DNA from: PGZG01 sp046292765
Lineage (GTDB): Bacteria; Pseudomonadota; Gammaproteobacteria; Pseudomonadales; Alcanivoracaceae
Assembly (NCBI GenBank): GCA_046292765.1
Contig: JBKBQA010000007.1
Location: 123,014 to 187,013 of the forward strand
Direction of reading: 5' to 3'
DNA length: 64,000 nt
The position numbers and the translations under genes were made by a program. Positions 1 through 8,576 of the stretch are shown here, in pieces (position 1 is the stretch's first letter; each line of letters begins with the position of its first letter). The notes beneath the pieces were generated by a model that saw only the letters and a list, made by a program, of their open reading frames with translations, did not search any database and was not told the DNA's origin.

Positions 1-792
1 CCGGAGTCAGACCTGCCACGGCAGCAGGCCGAGATTGCGCCATTGATGCAACGCATCACGCCGCGCAGCGAGGAAGATAACTTGCGGCGCTGGCTGGACG
101 ACAACAGCCTGCCCGGCGAGGGGCTCGGCCGACCGCGACGGGGAGCCATGGTCAGTCATCCTGAAGGGTGGCCATTGAGTGACTACGAGGTCCGGCGTCA
201 TGTCGAATCGCTGGCCGCCGAACGCCATGCACTGACCTACACCTGGAGCCAGCCGCGAGGCCAACGCATGGCGGTCAGCGCCCTTGGCACCGACGGCCGC
301 CACTTCTTTGCCCCCGGCTATCTGGTCGGCTGGCAACCGTTCGACACCAGTCACCGCTGGGTGCCGTGGTACGCGGTATCCCAGCGAATCCGCTATCTGC
401 GTGATCACCACCGCTATCTCGGCCGGAATGACGTCTGGCAGACCGGCCCGGAGTCCTGGTCCTTACGCACTGGCGACTGTGAAGACCACGCCCTGCTGCT
501 GGCCGACTGGCTGATTAACATGGGAGAGGATGCCTGGGTGGTGTTGGGCGAATACGATGGCGAAGGGCACGCCTGGGTGGTACTTAAGCGTAATGATCAG
601 GCCTGGCTGCTGGAGGCCACCCGCAAGTTCGGCCGCCGGGCCCTGCGGGAGTATCCGCTTGCCAGCACCCTGCCCGGCTATCAGCCCGGCATGAAGTTCA
701 ATCGGGACGCTCTCTGGGTCAATGAGGGATCCTCCCATACCCGTCGCTACGATGGCCCGGAGTGGCGGCTCGCCGCCCGCTTCCAGCCCTGA
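1..792 (+). CDS. Transglutaminase-like cysteine peptidase-fold protein, 5' end outside window
   Basis: The reading frame is open from the first base of the window, so the N-terminus is probably missing; in-frame TTG (43) and ATG (46) codons are possible internal starts without a clear ribosome binding site. The protein has a transglutaminase-like layout: a GDCEDHA motif with the presumed nucleophile Cys (codon 478-480), a GEGHAWVV motif with the presumed His (codon 568-570), and a LLEAT segment about 15 residues later that can supply the acidic member. This is the pattern of bacterial transglutaminase-like cysteine proteinases. The substrate cannot be told. No signal peptide is visible in the part present. 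The thioesterase gene starts 8 bp after its stop, so the two are probably co-transcribed. Confidence 0.7.
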   Translation, partial: PESDLPRQQAEIAPLMQRITPRSEEDNLRRWLDDNSLPGEGLGRPRRGAMVSHPEGWPLSDYEVRRHVESLAAERHALTYTWSQPRGQRMAVSALGTDGRHFFAPGYLVGWQPFDTSHRWVPWYAVSQRIRYLRDHHRYLGRNDVWQTGPESWSLRTGDCEDHALLLADWLINMGEDAWVVLGEYDGEGHAWVVLKRNDQAWLLEATRKFGRRALREYPLASTLPGYQPGMKFNRDALWVNEGSSHTRRYDGPEWRLAARFQP

Positions 793-800
793 GGACTGCC

Positions 801-1205
801 ATGTTCAGCACCGTCATCCATCCGCGCTTTTCCGATACCGACGCACTTGGGCATATCAACAACACAGTGATTCCGGTCTGGTTTCTGGAGGCGCGGGAAC
901 CGGTGCTGCGGCTGTTTTCACCAGCACTGGATATGCGCGAGGCCGCTTTGGCCGTGGTCCGCATCGAGGTGGATTATCTCGCCGAGACCCGCTTCGGTAG
1001 CGACGTCGAGGTCCGCACCCGGGTGGTGCGAATTGGCAACAGCTCCCTGCAACTGGCTCAGGAGCTATGGCAGGACAACGCCCTGACGGCACGAGGACTG
1101 GCAACACTGGTCAATTTCGACCCGCAACAAAGACGCTCCAGCGCCATCCCGGATCAGATCCGGATAATACTGAAAGAGCATCAGGAGCAGGACAAGGAGG
1201 GGTAG
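801..1205 (+). CDS. Acyl-CoA thioesterase, 4HBT hot-dog fold
   Basis: A 134-residue hot-dog fold protein of the YbgC/4-hydroxybenzoyl-CoA thioesterase type, expected to hydrolyse acyl-CoA thioesters in the cytoplasm. The N-terminal motif RFSDTDALGHINN holds the conserved Asp and the NN pair typical of the family, and it is followed by VVRIEVDYLAETRFG, the strand that lines the active site. The ATG at 801 is chosen because it is preceded by a GAGG sequence directly after the upstream stop; an earlier in-frame start at 762 would overlap the upstream gene by 31 bp. The C-terminal tail is charged and without recognisable motif. The acyl specificity is not predictable. Confidence 0.85.
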   Translation: MFSTVIHPRFSDTDALGHINNTVIPVWFLEAREPVLRLFSPALDMREAALAVVRIEVDYLAETRFGSDVEVRTRVVRIGNSSLQLAQELWQDNALTARGLATLVNFDPQQRRSSAIPDQIRIILKEHQEQDKEG

Positions 1206-1556
1206 AACCCTCGCCGGCCAGAGGTGCAGACAACGCCATAGCTCAGGAGGTCGCAAGAGGGCGGCGGATGCCTGCGGGCCGGCAAGGAGAGCCAATATAG
1301 CGCCGCCCCTCGGGGGCCGCAGGTTAAATTTTATTCCGTTTTGGAATCAATGCAGCGATTGGTCCTAACCATTTCTCTTTTCCCTTTTTGGCTCATGGGG
1401 TTATGAGAGAGGCTCGGACACCGGTCAGGCTCCACAGTCAGGCGTGGGGGCGGGCCAGTGTCTGACAACCCGACCGTCGTCACGCTCCGAACGCTGCATC
1501 ATTGCCTTCCTGAGGCTACAATCAGCGCCCAAACAGGACCCCGCGCCGAGGACATC
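1206..1556. other. Intergenic region with hairpin and inverted repeat, no gene
   Basis: No convincing coding frame is seen in these 351 bases. A short GC hairpin (GCCCC-TCG-GGGGC, 1305-1317) followed by A/T-rich sequence may end the upstream transcript. A perfect inverted repeat ATTCC-GTTTT-GGAAT at 1333-1347 sits in the A/T-rich stretch and looks like an operator half-site pair, but I cannot assign a regulator. The right end holds the possible xseB promoter. Confidence 0.5.
1517..1522 (+). promoter_or_regulatory. Possible -10 box for xseB-ispA
   Basis: TACAAT lies 34 bp upstream of the xseB start. No good -35 hexamer is seen at the usual distance, so this is only a candidate. Confidence 0.3.
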
Positions 1557-1805
1557 ATGGCCCGTAAAGCCCAGCAACCCGCCAATCTGGAACAGTCCCT
1601 CGACACTCTGGAGGCGCTGGTGGAACGAATGGAGTCCGGCGACCTGTCACTGGAAGAATCGCTGCAGGCGTTTGAGGAAGGGGTGCGCCTGACCCGGGAG
1701 TGCCAGCAGGCCCTGCGGGCGGCAGAGCAGAAAGTGCGCATCCTGCTGGCCGGCGAGGGAGAGCCGGAGGCTTTTACCAGCGATGACGCCCGCGATGACC
1801 AGTGA
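1557..1805 (+). CDS. xseB: Exodeoxyribonuclease VII small subunit
   Basis: This is the 82-residue small subunit of exonuclease VII, which combines in several copies with XseA to degrade single-stranded DNA. The sequence has the family signature: a helical LEQSLDTLEALVERMESGDLSLEESLQAFEEGVRLTRECQQAL segment covering most of the protein, and the normal length (E. coli 80). The ATG at 1557 is used because homologues start a few residues before this helix; an upstream in-frame start at 1458 would add an unrelated tail. The gene overlaps ispA by 23 bp, the usual arrangement of xseB-ispA-dxs in gammaproteobacteria. Confidence 0.95.
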   Translation: MARKAQQPANLEQSLDTLEALVERMESGDLSLEESLQAFEEGVRLTRECQQALRAAEQKVRILLAGEGEPEAFTSDDARDDQ

Positions 1806-2694
1806 TCACACTGGTCTTAAGACCTTCATGGCAGACCGGCGCCGGCGCGTCGACGATGCCCTGCTGAAACTGTTGCCAGACCACCGGACCCCGGCACCCC
1901 GACTCGCTGAGGCAATGCGCTACGCGGTGCTGGGTAGCGGCAAACGAGTTCGTCCCATTCTCGTTTATGCTGCCTGTGAGCTCGCCGGGGGCAGCCCGGA
2001 ACAGGCCGACGTGGCGGCCGCCGCCATCGAACTGCTGCACACTTATTCGCTGGTGCACGACGATTTGCCGGCGATGGACAACGATGACCTGCGCCGGGGC
2101 CGGGCCACCTGTCACCGAGCTTTTGACGAGGCCACCGCCATTCTGGCCGGAGATACCCTGCATACCCTCGCGTTCCAGTTACTGGCGGAATCCGGCCCCT
2201 ATACGGCGTCGCAGCGGGTCCGGATGATCGCCGCCCTGTGCCGGGCCGCCGGCGCCGACGGCATGGCTGCCGGGCAGATGCAGGACATGCTCGCCGAGGG
2301 GCAGCTGCTGACGCTGGCGGCGCTCGAAGAGATGCATTACCTGAAGACCGGCCGACTGATCACTGCCGCCTTGCAGATGGGCCTGATCGCGTCCGGTCGC
2401 GACGATGTGTCACTGGCAGAGGCGGTGCGCCAGTACGGTGATGCCATTGGCCTCGCCTTCCAGATTCACGACGACATCCTCGACGTCACCGGCTCCGCCG
2501 AGGTGCTGGGCAAGTCCAGCGGCGCCGATGAAAAGCAGGGCAAGAGCACCTTCCCCGGCCTGATCGGCCTCGATGCCAGCCGCCAGCGGGCGCGCCAACT
2601 ATGCGATCAAGCCTGTGCGACCATCGCTGATCGGGCGCCACCGGATTCCACTCTGCCCGCGCTGGCGCGCTACATCGTCGAACGGGAACACTGA
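1783..2694 (+). CDS. ispA: (2E,6E)-farnesyl diphosphate synthase
   Basis: IspA condenses dimethylallyl diphosphate and geranyl diphosphate with isopentenyl diphosphate to make farnesyl diphosphate, the precursor of undecaprenyl lipids and quinone side chains. Both aspartate-rich metal sites are present: DDLPAMDNDD, followed by LRRGRATCH, in the first third and QIHDDILDVTG near residue 225. GKRVRP near the N-terminus is the usual IPP site. The ATG at 1783 has a GGAGG sequence 12 bp upstream and lies inside xseB; an ATG at 1795 is an alternative. It is followed after 65 bp by dxs, so two steps of the same pathway sit together. Confidence 0.96.
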   Translation: MTPAMTSDHTGLKTFMADRRRRVDDALLKLLPDHRTPAPRLAEAMRYAVLGSGKRVRPILVYAACELAGGSPEQADVAAAAIELLHTYSLVHDDLPAMDNDDLRRGRATCHRAFDEATAILAGDTLHTLAFQLLAESGPYTASQRVRMIAALCRAAGADGMAAGQMQDMLAEGQLLTLAALEEMHYLKTGRLITAALQMGLIASGRDDVSLAEAVRQYGDAIGLAFQIHDDILDVTGSAEVLGKSSGADEKQGKSTFPGLIGLDASRQRARQLCDQACATIADRAPPDSTLPALARYIVEREH

Positions 2695-2723
2695 CACGGA
2701 CTGCTTCTTCACTGTCAGACCGC

Positions 2724-2729
2724 TATACT
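2724..2729 (+). promoter_or_regulatory. Possible -10 box for dxs
   Basis: TATACT followed by GC-rich bases lies 30 bp upstream of the dxs start in the only spacer of the xseB-ispA-dxs run. The -35 region is poor. Confidence 0.3.
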
Positions 2730-2759
2730 TCGCCCCCTGCATTCAGGCTGATACTACCG

Positions 2760-4658
2760 ATGGCAAAGACCTTTCACGAGATCCCGCGCGATCGCCCGGC
2801 GACACCGCTGCTGGATCAGATCAACCAGCCGGCCGACCTGCGGGCGCTGCCACGCGAGGACCTCGATCAGGTGGCGGACGAGCTGCGCGCCTATCTGCTC
2901 TGGTGCGTCGGCCGCACCGGTGGCCACTTCGGTGCCAGCCTCGGCGTGATCGAGCTCACCGTTGCCCTGCACTACCTATACCAGACGCCAGAGGACCGGC
3001 TGGTATGGGACGTGGGCCACCAGACCTATCCGCACAAGATTGTTACCGGTCGCCGCGATGCCATGTTGCAGATTCGCCAGCAGCAGGGCATCTCCGGTTT
3101 TCCGAAACGCAGCGAGTCGGTGTATGACACTTTCGGCGTCGGTCATTCCTCAACCTCGATCAGTGCGGCCCTTGGCATGGCACTCGGTGCCCAGATGGCC
3201 GGCCGCGATCGTCGCGTCGCCGCAGTGATCGGTGATGGCGCCATGACCGCCGGCCAGGCCTTCGAGGCGCTGAACCATGCGGCCCACACCAAGGCCAATC
3301 TGCTGGTGGTGCTGAACGACAACAACATGTCGATCAGTCACAACGTCGGCGGCCTCGCCAACTACTTTGCCCGCATCTGGGCCAGCAAGAGCTACATCGC
3401 CCTGCGTGAAGGCGGTAAAAAGGTACTGCAGAAGATGCCCACCGCCTGGGAGTTCATCCGCCGTACCGAAGAATCCATGAAAAATATGGTTAGCCCGGAT
3501 GCGCTGTTCGAAGCCATCGGCTTCAATTATATCGGCCCCATTGATGGTCATGATCTGCATGACCTGCTGCGTGTCATCGAAAACATGCGCAGCCTCAAGG
3601 GACCACAGTTACTGCATATCTACACCACCAAGGGCAAGGGCTTCGCACCCGCAGAGCACGACCCGATCGGTTTCCACGCCATCAACAAGCTCGAGCCGAA
3701 AACCGATGTACCAGCACCGGTAAAGAAGCTCTCCGGCCCGAAATATCAGGATGTGTTTGGCCAGTGGCTGTGTGACATGGCGGCCCGCGACGAGAAGCTG
3801 GTGGCGATTACCCCGGCGATGTGTGAGGGCTCCGGAATGGTGCCCTACAGCAAGCGCTTTCCCCATCGCTTTCATGACGTCGCCATCTGCGAACAGCACG
3901 CCCTGACGCTGGCCGCCGGCCTTGCCTGTGAAGGACAGAAACCGGTGGTTGCGATCTACTCCACCTTCCTCCAGCGCGCCTATGATCAGCTGGTGCATGA
4001 CATTGCGCTGCAGGATCTGGATGTCACATTCGGCATCGACCGCGCGGGCATTGTCGGCGAAGACGGCGCCACCCATGGTGGCATGTTCGATATCGGCTAC
4101 CTGCGCTGCATTCCCAACATGCTGATTGCCGCCCCGTCGGATGAGAACGAATGCCGCCAGCTGCTGACCAGCTGCTATCGTCACCCCGGACCTGCGGCGG
4201 TGCGTTACCCGCGCGGCACCGGCCCTGGTGCTATTATCGACACAGCGCTGACCGCACTGCCGGTGGGCAAGGCGCGAGTCGTTCGCGAAGGCAGCAAGGT
4301 GGCGATCCTGTCGTTTGGCCCATTGCTGCCAGAAGCCCTTGCCGCCGCGGAGAGATTGAACGCCACCGTAGTCGACATGCGCTGGATCAAGCCGCTGGAT
4401 GCTGCCCTGCTGGACCAGCTCAGCGATAGCCATGATTTGATAGTGACTCTCGAAGATCACCAGCGTATGACTGGTGCTGGCTCGGCGGTGAATGAATATC
4501 TGATCGAACAGAATCGACAGGTGGCATTACTGAATCTTGGTCTGCCGGATCATTTTATTCATCATGGCAAACGCGAAGTATTGCTGGCACAACATGGTCT
4601 CGACCGCAGTGGTATCGCTGCTGCGATTGAGGCACGTCTCACCACTCTGGCGCGCTGA
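2760..4658 (+). CDS. dxs: 1-deoxy-D-xylulose-5-phosphate synthase
   Basis: Dxs joins pyruvate and glyceraldehyde 3-phosphate with thiamine diphosphate and is the first, flux-controlling enzyme of the MEP isoprenoid pathway. The 632-residue product has full length. Visible motifs are GGHFGASLG with the catalytic-site His (residue 56), the thiamine-binding GDGAM at about 158-162 with its partner NDNNM about 27 residues on, the CEQHALTLAAGLA region of the pyrimidine domain, and the C-terminal transketolase-like domain. It follows ispA on the same strand. In Pseudomonas ribA lies a short way beyond dxs; here the neighbour is a convergent diguanylate cyclase gene. Confidence 0.98.
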   Translation: MAKTFHEIPRDRPATPLLDQINQPADLRALPREDLDQVADELRAYLLWCVGRTGGHFGASLGVIELTVALHYLYQTPEDRLVWDVGHQTYPHKIVTGRRDAMLQIRQQQGISGFPKRSESVYDTFGVGHSSTSISAALGMALGAQMAGRDRRVAAVIGDGAMTAGQAFEALNHAAHTKANLLVVLNDNNMSISHNVGGLANYFARIWASKSYIALREGGKKVLQKMPTAWEFIRRTEESMKNMVSPDALFEAIGFNYIGPIDGHDLHDLLRVIENMRSLKGPQLLHIYTTKGKGFAPAEHDPIGFHAINKLEPKTDVPAPVKKLSGPKYQDVFGQWLCDMAARDEKLVAITPAMCEGSGMVPYSKRFPHRFHDVAICEQHALTLAAGLACEGQKPVVAIYSTFLQRAYDQLVHDIALQDLDVTFGIDRAGIVGEDGATHGGMFDIGYLRCIPNMLIAAPSDENECRQLLTSCYRHPGPAAVRYPRGTGPGAIIDTALTALPVGKARVVREGSKVAILSFGPLLPEALAAAERLNATVVDMRWIKPLDAALLDQLSDSHDLIVTLEDHQRMTGAGSAVNEYLIEQNRQVALLNLGLPDHFIHHGKREVLLAQHGLDRSGIAAAIEARLTTLAR

Positions 4659-4665
4659 TATTGAC

Positions 4666-5892
4666 TTATCGACCGGCTATCGGGGCCGCCTTGACCCAAC
4701 GATCCCGACCGGCGTGTTTGGCCTGATAGAGCGCGCCGTCTGCTGACGAGACCAGTTCCGCCGGACGATGTTCAGCTGATGGTACCAGTGTCGCGACGCC
4801 GGCACTGACCGTAATACGGTCTGCGCAGGTTGACGTTGTATGTGGCATGTTGATATCACGCACCGCCTGCAGGATACGGTCCGCCATGTGGGCAGCTGCA
4901 GCCTCGTCCACCCACGGCAATAGCACGACAAACTCCTCGCCGCCGTAACGCGCCACCAAATCCTGCGGCCGCACAGCCTGAGCCGATATCGTCGTGGCAA
5001 GTGTACGCAGAGCTTCATCTCCCTGCTGATGGCCGTAGTGATCGTTGTAAGGCTTGAAGAAATCCACATCCACCATAATTATCGTGAGTGGAGCCTTGTC
5101 GCGCTGACAGCTGCGCCACGCCTTGTCGAGACTACTGTCAAAGTAACGACGATTGGCCAGCCCGGTAAGTCCATCGAGCAACGACAGTCGCTCCAGCTCA
5201 TCCGCCATGGCCTGAATGCGCTGATTATCCAACGCCAGCAAGCGGGCATGGAGGAAATCCCGGCGCAGGTAACGTTCATCGCGATAGCGCAACACCACGC
5301 CAAGCATTGCGCCACCCAGAAAGGTGGAGGCGCTCATGTCCCAGTCCACCCGCAGATCAAAGCCGATGACAATGCCAAGCGCTATCAACGCACCAAACGC
5401 CGACCCGGCCAGCGCCCAGGGCAAGCGCAGATTAAGACCAAGAAACACCAGCACCATGACGAAGATGGTGCCCTCATGAACGAGATAGACCAAGATGCCG
5501 TCACGAAGTAGCGACGGATGCACCAGCGCAAAAGACACCGCCACTGTGACCAGCGCCGTCATCGGCAGCTGGTAATGGCGACCAAAAACCTGACCAACGG
5601 ACATCAGCCACGCAGTCATAATGAGGACAAGGAAAACACCGTAGCTGGCTGGCCACAAACCCAGATTGGCAAACCCGGACACCAGCACCAGCGCCGCACC
5701 AAGCCCCACATACAGCACCGCGATTGCGGCAATGGTGCTGTTCACACCATCGGCCGAGCGACGGTCCTGATCGCGGCAGAAATCGCGCTCCATCGGCTCA
5801 GGCAGGGTTAACCAGAAATCCCGCCGCCCCAGATGGGAAAGGATCAGGGCGTGTTCGTCGAGCTGGTTATTGTTGTTGTCCTCTGTCGTCAC
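4666..5892 (-). CDS. Membrane-bound diguanylate cyclase (GGDEF)
   Basis: The C-terminal half is a GGDEF domain with an intact GGEEF active-site motif in RYGGEEFVVLLP and the metal-binding DVDFFKPYND motif, so it should make cyclic di-GMP from GTP. An RxxD inhibitory site (RPQD) lies five residues before GGEEF, which predicts product inhibition. The N-terminal half has about six hydrophobic segments forming a membrane sensor region of unknown ligand. The GTG start at 5892 is chosen because it has a GGCGGGG-type ribosome binding site and lies 13 bp after the pgpA stop; longer frames run antisense-like through pgpA. It is the last gene of the leftward ribH-to-pgpA operon and converges on dxs. 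Confidence 0.9.
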   Translation of the reverse strand: MTTEDNNNNQLDEHALILSHLGRRDFWLTLPEPMERDFCRDQDRRSADGVNSTIAAIAVLYVGLGAALVLVSGFANLGLWPASYGVFLVLIMTAWLMSVGQVFGRHYQLPMTALVTVAVSFALVHPSLLRDGILVYLVHEGTIFVMVLVFLGLNLRLPWALAGSAFGALIALGIVIGFDLRVDWDMSASTFLGGAMLGVVLRYRDERYLRRDFLHARLLALDNQRIQAMADELERLSLLDGLTGLANRRYFDSSLDKAWRSCQRDKAPLTIIMVDVDFFKPYNDHYGHQQGDEALRTLATTISAQAVRPQDLVARYGGEEFVVLLPWVDEAAAAHMADRILQAVRDINMPHTTSTCADRITVSAGVATLVPSAEHRPAELVSSADGALYQAKHAGRDRWVKAAPIAGR

Positions 5893-5905
5893 AGCCGCCC
5901 CGCCT

Positions 5906-6373
5906 TTACCACCACCAGAGAATGGTCTGGATACAAATGGCAGCATAGAGCCCCGCCACCAGATCATCCACCATAATGCCGGTGCCGCCATGAATGTGGC
6001 GATCCAGCCAGCCGATCGGCCAGGGCTTGATGATGTCGAAAAAGCGGAACAGGGCGAAGCCAAGCAGGGCTGTCCAGAGACTGACCGGCACCAGCACCAT
6101 GGTGACGAGGAACCCGGCAATCTCGTCCCAGACAATACCGCCGTGATCGTGAACCCCGAGGTCCCGTGAGGTGCGTCCGCAGAGCCAGGGCCCGACGGCA
6201 ATCACCGCCAACGTCACCAGCAGGTAGCCGAACAAAGGCAGTTGGGCGGCGCCATACCAGATCGGCAAGGCCACCAGTGTGCCCATGGTGCCCGGTGCCT
6301 TCGGTGACAATCCGCTGCCAAAACCAAAGGCCAGAAAATGAATCGGGTTGCGCATATCAGGACGGGCGGACAT
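5906..6373 (-). CDS. pgpA: Phosphatidylglycerophosphatase A
   Basis: PgpA removes phosphate from phosphatidylglycerol phosphate in the inner membrane to give phosphatidylglycerol. The 155-residue protein shows the family landmarks GFGSGLSPKAPGTMGTL near the N-terminus, WDEIAGF in the middle, FRFFDIIKPWPIGWLD, and GGTGIMVDDLVAGLYA near the C-terminus, with hydrophobic membrane segments between. Residues D and E in WDEIAG and DD in MVDDLVAG are the presumed metal ligands. In most relatives pgpA directly follows thiL; here a flavoprotein gene is placed between them with a 3-bp gap to pgpA. Confidence 0.96.
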   Translation of the reverse strand: MSARPDMRNPIHFLAFGFGSGLSPKAPGTMGTLVALPIWYGAAQLPLFGYLLVTLAVIAVGPWLCGRTSRDLGVHDHGGIVWDEIAGFLVTMVLVPVSLWTALLGFALFRFFDIIKPWPIGWLDRHIHGGTGIMVDDLVAGLYAAICIQTILWWW

Positions 6374-6376
6374 CAG

Positions 6377-7600
6377 TTACTCCAGCACACGAAAACGGGG
6401 CCAGCCCAGCAGGCCGGCAGGATGACGCAGACTGTCGATGGCTCCATCGACGCCACTGTCGAGCATTCGCCGCCACAGCCCCCAAAGACGGCGATCGGCT
6501 CGCCGTCGGTCGAAACCCGCGATACCGGCCTGGTAGATAGCCTCTTTCAACACCCGCAGGGCAGGGCTGGCCAGCACGCGATGGCCACTGACAAGGAAGG
6601 TATCCAGATCACCGAAGGTCACCAACTGCGGCTTGGGGGCCGGCCGGAACGGGGCCAGCGGACGACCGGCGCGGGCCGCCAGCACATTGCGGGCAGCGAG
6701 ACGGCCCATGTCGATGGCGTGATAAGCCTGACGCGACATCGGCTGGCCGGCGACGGTGCTGATCGCATCGCCAACCACATACACGCCCTCGGCATGGTCG
6801 CTATGTAACGCGGCGCTGACCGGCGCAAAGCCGGTGGGATCACACAGATGGCTGTCCTGCAGCAACGGATGGGGGCCCACCCCGCCGGTCCAGATCACCA
6901 GATCCGCCGGCAGCGTGACACCGCTGGCCAGCCAGACTGACTCGCCATTGACCCCGGCCACACGGCTGCCAAGATGGAAAGTCACCGGCCAATTGCGACA
7001 GTGCCCGCGTACAGTGGCGTCGACGCCGGCGGGCAGCTCTCGCAGCACCCTGTCACGGGCATCGATCACATCAACCGAAAAGCCGGGCCGGCGACCATAC
7101 GTGCGCAGCAGTTCGCCGAGAGCCTCAACCCCTTCAATCCCTGCCCCGACCACCACCACACGCACCGGCCCCGCCCGACTGGCAAGCTGCTGCAGACGCA
7201 CGGCGATGCGCCGGCAATCAGCAACCGACTTGAACGGCATAGCATAACGGTCGGTGCCTTCGATGCCATAGCTCTGGTGGACACCCCCGACCGCAACGAT
7301 AACGCGAGAGAAGGCCTGAACAGTGCCGTCTTCAAGAGTGAGTTCATGGGCGTGCGCATCGATCCTGACCACCCGCTGGCGATGCCAATCGTGGCCGCAA
7401 CGGGCCAGCAACGGGCCTCGCTCGACACGCAGATTATGGGGCCGCTTCAGGCCCGACAGCAGCTCATGAATGTTGGGCAACCATTCGAGTGCGGCGGCAG
7501 GCTCATAAACCTTGGCCGATATCCGCCCGGCCAGTGCGCGGGCAGCGGTCATGCCCGCCAGATTGGCGCCGACAATGACCACAGAACGGATGTCATGCAT
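6377..7600 (-). CDS. FAD-dependent NAD(P)H oxidoreductase, NDH-2-like
   Basis: A flavoprotein of the pyridine nucleotide-disulfide/type II NADH dehydrogenase fold, about 407 residues. The N-terminal FAD motif is VVIVGANLAGMTAA and the second, NAD(P)H-binding Rossmann motif is VVVVGAGIEGVEALGEL near residue 155; VYVVGDA in the last third contacts FAD as in NDH-2. No redox CxxC is present, so it is not a disulfide reductase. NDH-2 enzymes pass electrons from NADH to quinone at the membrane face, but the natural acceptor here is unknown. The ATG at 7600 is preceded by GGAGGG and overlaps the thiL stop by 8 bp, giving tight coupling inside the thiL-pgpA operon. Confidence 0.85.
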   Translation of the reverse strand: MHDIRSVVIVGANLAGMTAARALAGRISAKVYEPAAALEWLPNIHELLSGLKRPHNLRVERGPLLARCGHDWHRQRVVRIDAHAHELTLEDGTVQAFSRVIVAVGGVHQSYGIEGTDRYAMPFKSVADCRRIAVRLQQLASRAGPVRVVVVGAGIEGVEALGELLRTYGRRPGFSVDVIDARDRVLRELPAGVDATVRGHCRNWPVTFHLGSRVAGVNGESVWLASGVTLPADLVIWTGGVGPHPLLQDSHLCDPTGFAPVSAALHSDHAEGVYVVGDAISTVAGQPMSRQAYHAIDMGRLAARNVLAARAGRPLAPFRPAPKPQLVTFGDLDTFLVSGHRVLASPALRVLKEAIYQAGIAGFDRRRADRRLWGLWRRMLDSGVDGAIDSLRHPAGLLGWPRFRVLE

Positions 7601-8540
7601 TGGACCCTCCGTCAGCAAAATGATCCCAGCCTGCTGGCAGGGAGGTGACCAGATTACCAGCCGTATCCACCACGCGCAGACCCGTGCGGGCTTCTACCCG
7701 GCCGATTTCACACCACTGCGCTGGCAGGTTGAACACCGGCGGCACAGTAAATACCAACAGATAGTCATCGCCACCGGCAAGCTGGGCGTCGCGGCGACGT
7801 ACCTCGTCACCCCAGCCACTCAGGGCCTGCGACTGCGGCAGGCGCGCGAGTCGCAGTTCGGCACCCAGAGCACCACTCTCTTTGAGCAGGTGGGCAAGAT
7901 CCGCCAGCAAACCATCAGAGATATCGATACAGGCGCTGGCCAGACCGCGCAACCGGCGACCCAGCGCCAACTGCGGCTCGGGCCGGCAAAATGCCTGCAC
8001 CAGCGCACCGTCACGCTCGCCGGCCTGCCACTGCTGCAACCCGGCGGCGGCCTGACCCGGCACCCCGGCCAGACAAATGCGATCCCCCGGCCGGGCGCCA
8101 CTGCGCAGCAGCGCCTTGCCCGCGGGCACCTCGCCGGTGGCCTGTACCGTAATCGCCAGTGGCCCACGCACCATATCGCCGCCCACCAGCGTGATACCAG
8201 CCTGCTCGGCAAGGGCAAAAAAACCGCGGCAAAACGCGGCCAACCAGTCCTCATCAGCGGTGGGCAGTGACAGGCTCAACAGACACCAGCGCGGCTCCGC
8301 GCCCATGGCAGCAAGATCAGAGAGGTTTACAGCAAGGGAACGCCAGCCAATGTCTGCCGGCGGTAAATCGTCAGGGAAATGCCGCCCGCACAGCAGGGTA
8401 TCCATGGTCATCACCAGCTGCATGCCCGGAGTAGGCTGCAGCAGGGCGGCATCGTCGCCGGGACCGAGGATCACCCCGGGGCCGTTGCGGCCGCGGAAGA
8501 ACCGGTGAATCAGTTCGAACTCGTTCACGCCGGCCACCAT
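7593..8540 (-). CDS. thiL: Thiamine-monophosphate kinase
   Basis: ThiL phosphorylates thiamine monophosphate with ATP to give the cofactor thiamine diphosphate. Diagnostic motifs are the N-terminal NEFELIHRFF, GPGDDAALL, the MTMDTLLCGRHFP loop, and AVNLSDLAAMGAEP, all typical of the AIR-synthase-like fold of ThiL; DISDGLLADLAHL lies near the middle. The ATG at 8540 is chosen by the homologous start just before NEFEL; a GTG at 8576 directly after the nusB stop is possible but would add a GC-rich, unrelated tail. The gene is in the usual nusB-thiL order. Confidence 0.96.
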   Translation of the reverse strand: MVAGVNEFELIHRFFRGRNGPGVILGPGDDAALLQPTPGMQLVMTMDTLLCGRHFPDDLPPADIGWRSLAVNLSDLAAMGAEPRWCLLSLSLPTADEDWLAAFCRGFFALAEQAGITLVGGDMVRGPLAITVQATGEVPAGKALLRSGARPGDRICLAGVPGQAAAGLQQWQAGERDGALVQAFCRPEPQLALGRRLRGLASACIDISDGLLADLAHLLKESGALGAELRLARLPQSQALSGWGDEVRRRDAQLAGGDDYLLVFTVPPVFNLPAQWCEIGRVEARTGLRVVDTAGNLVTSLPAGWDHFADGGSNA

Positions 8541-8576
8541 CCCTGCGGCTGGCCCGGCGGGCGGGCCAGAGTGCAC

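Noticed and set aside
3609..4460. 283-codon minus-strand frame within dxs
   Set aside because: Shadow of dxs, which is strongly supported by motifs and length.
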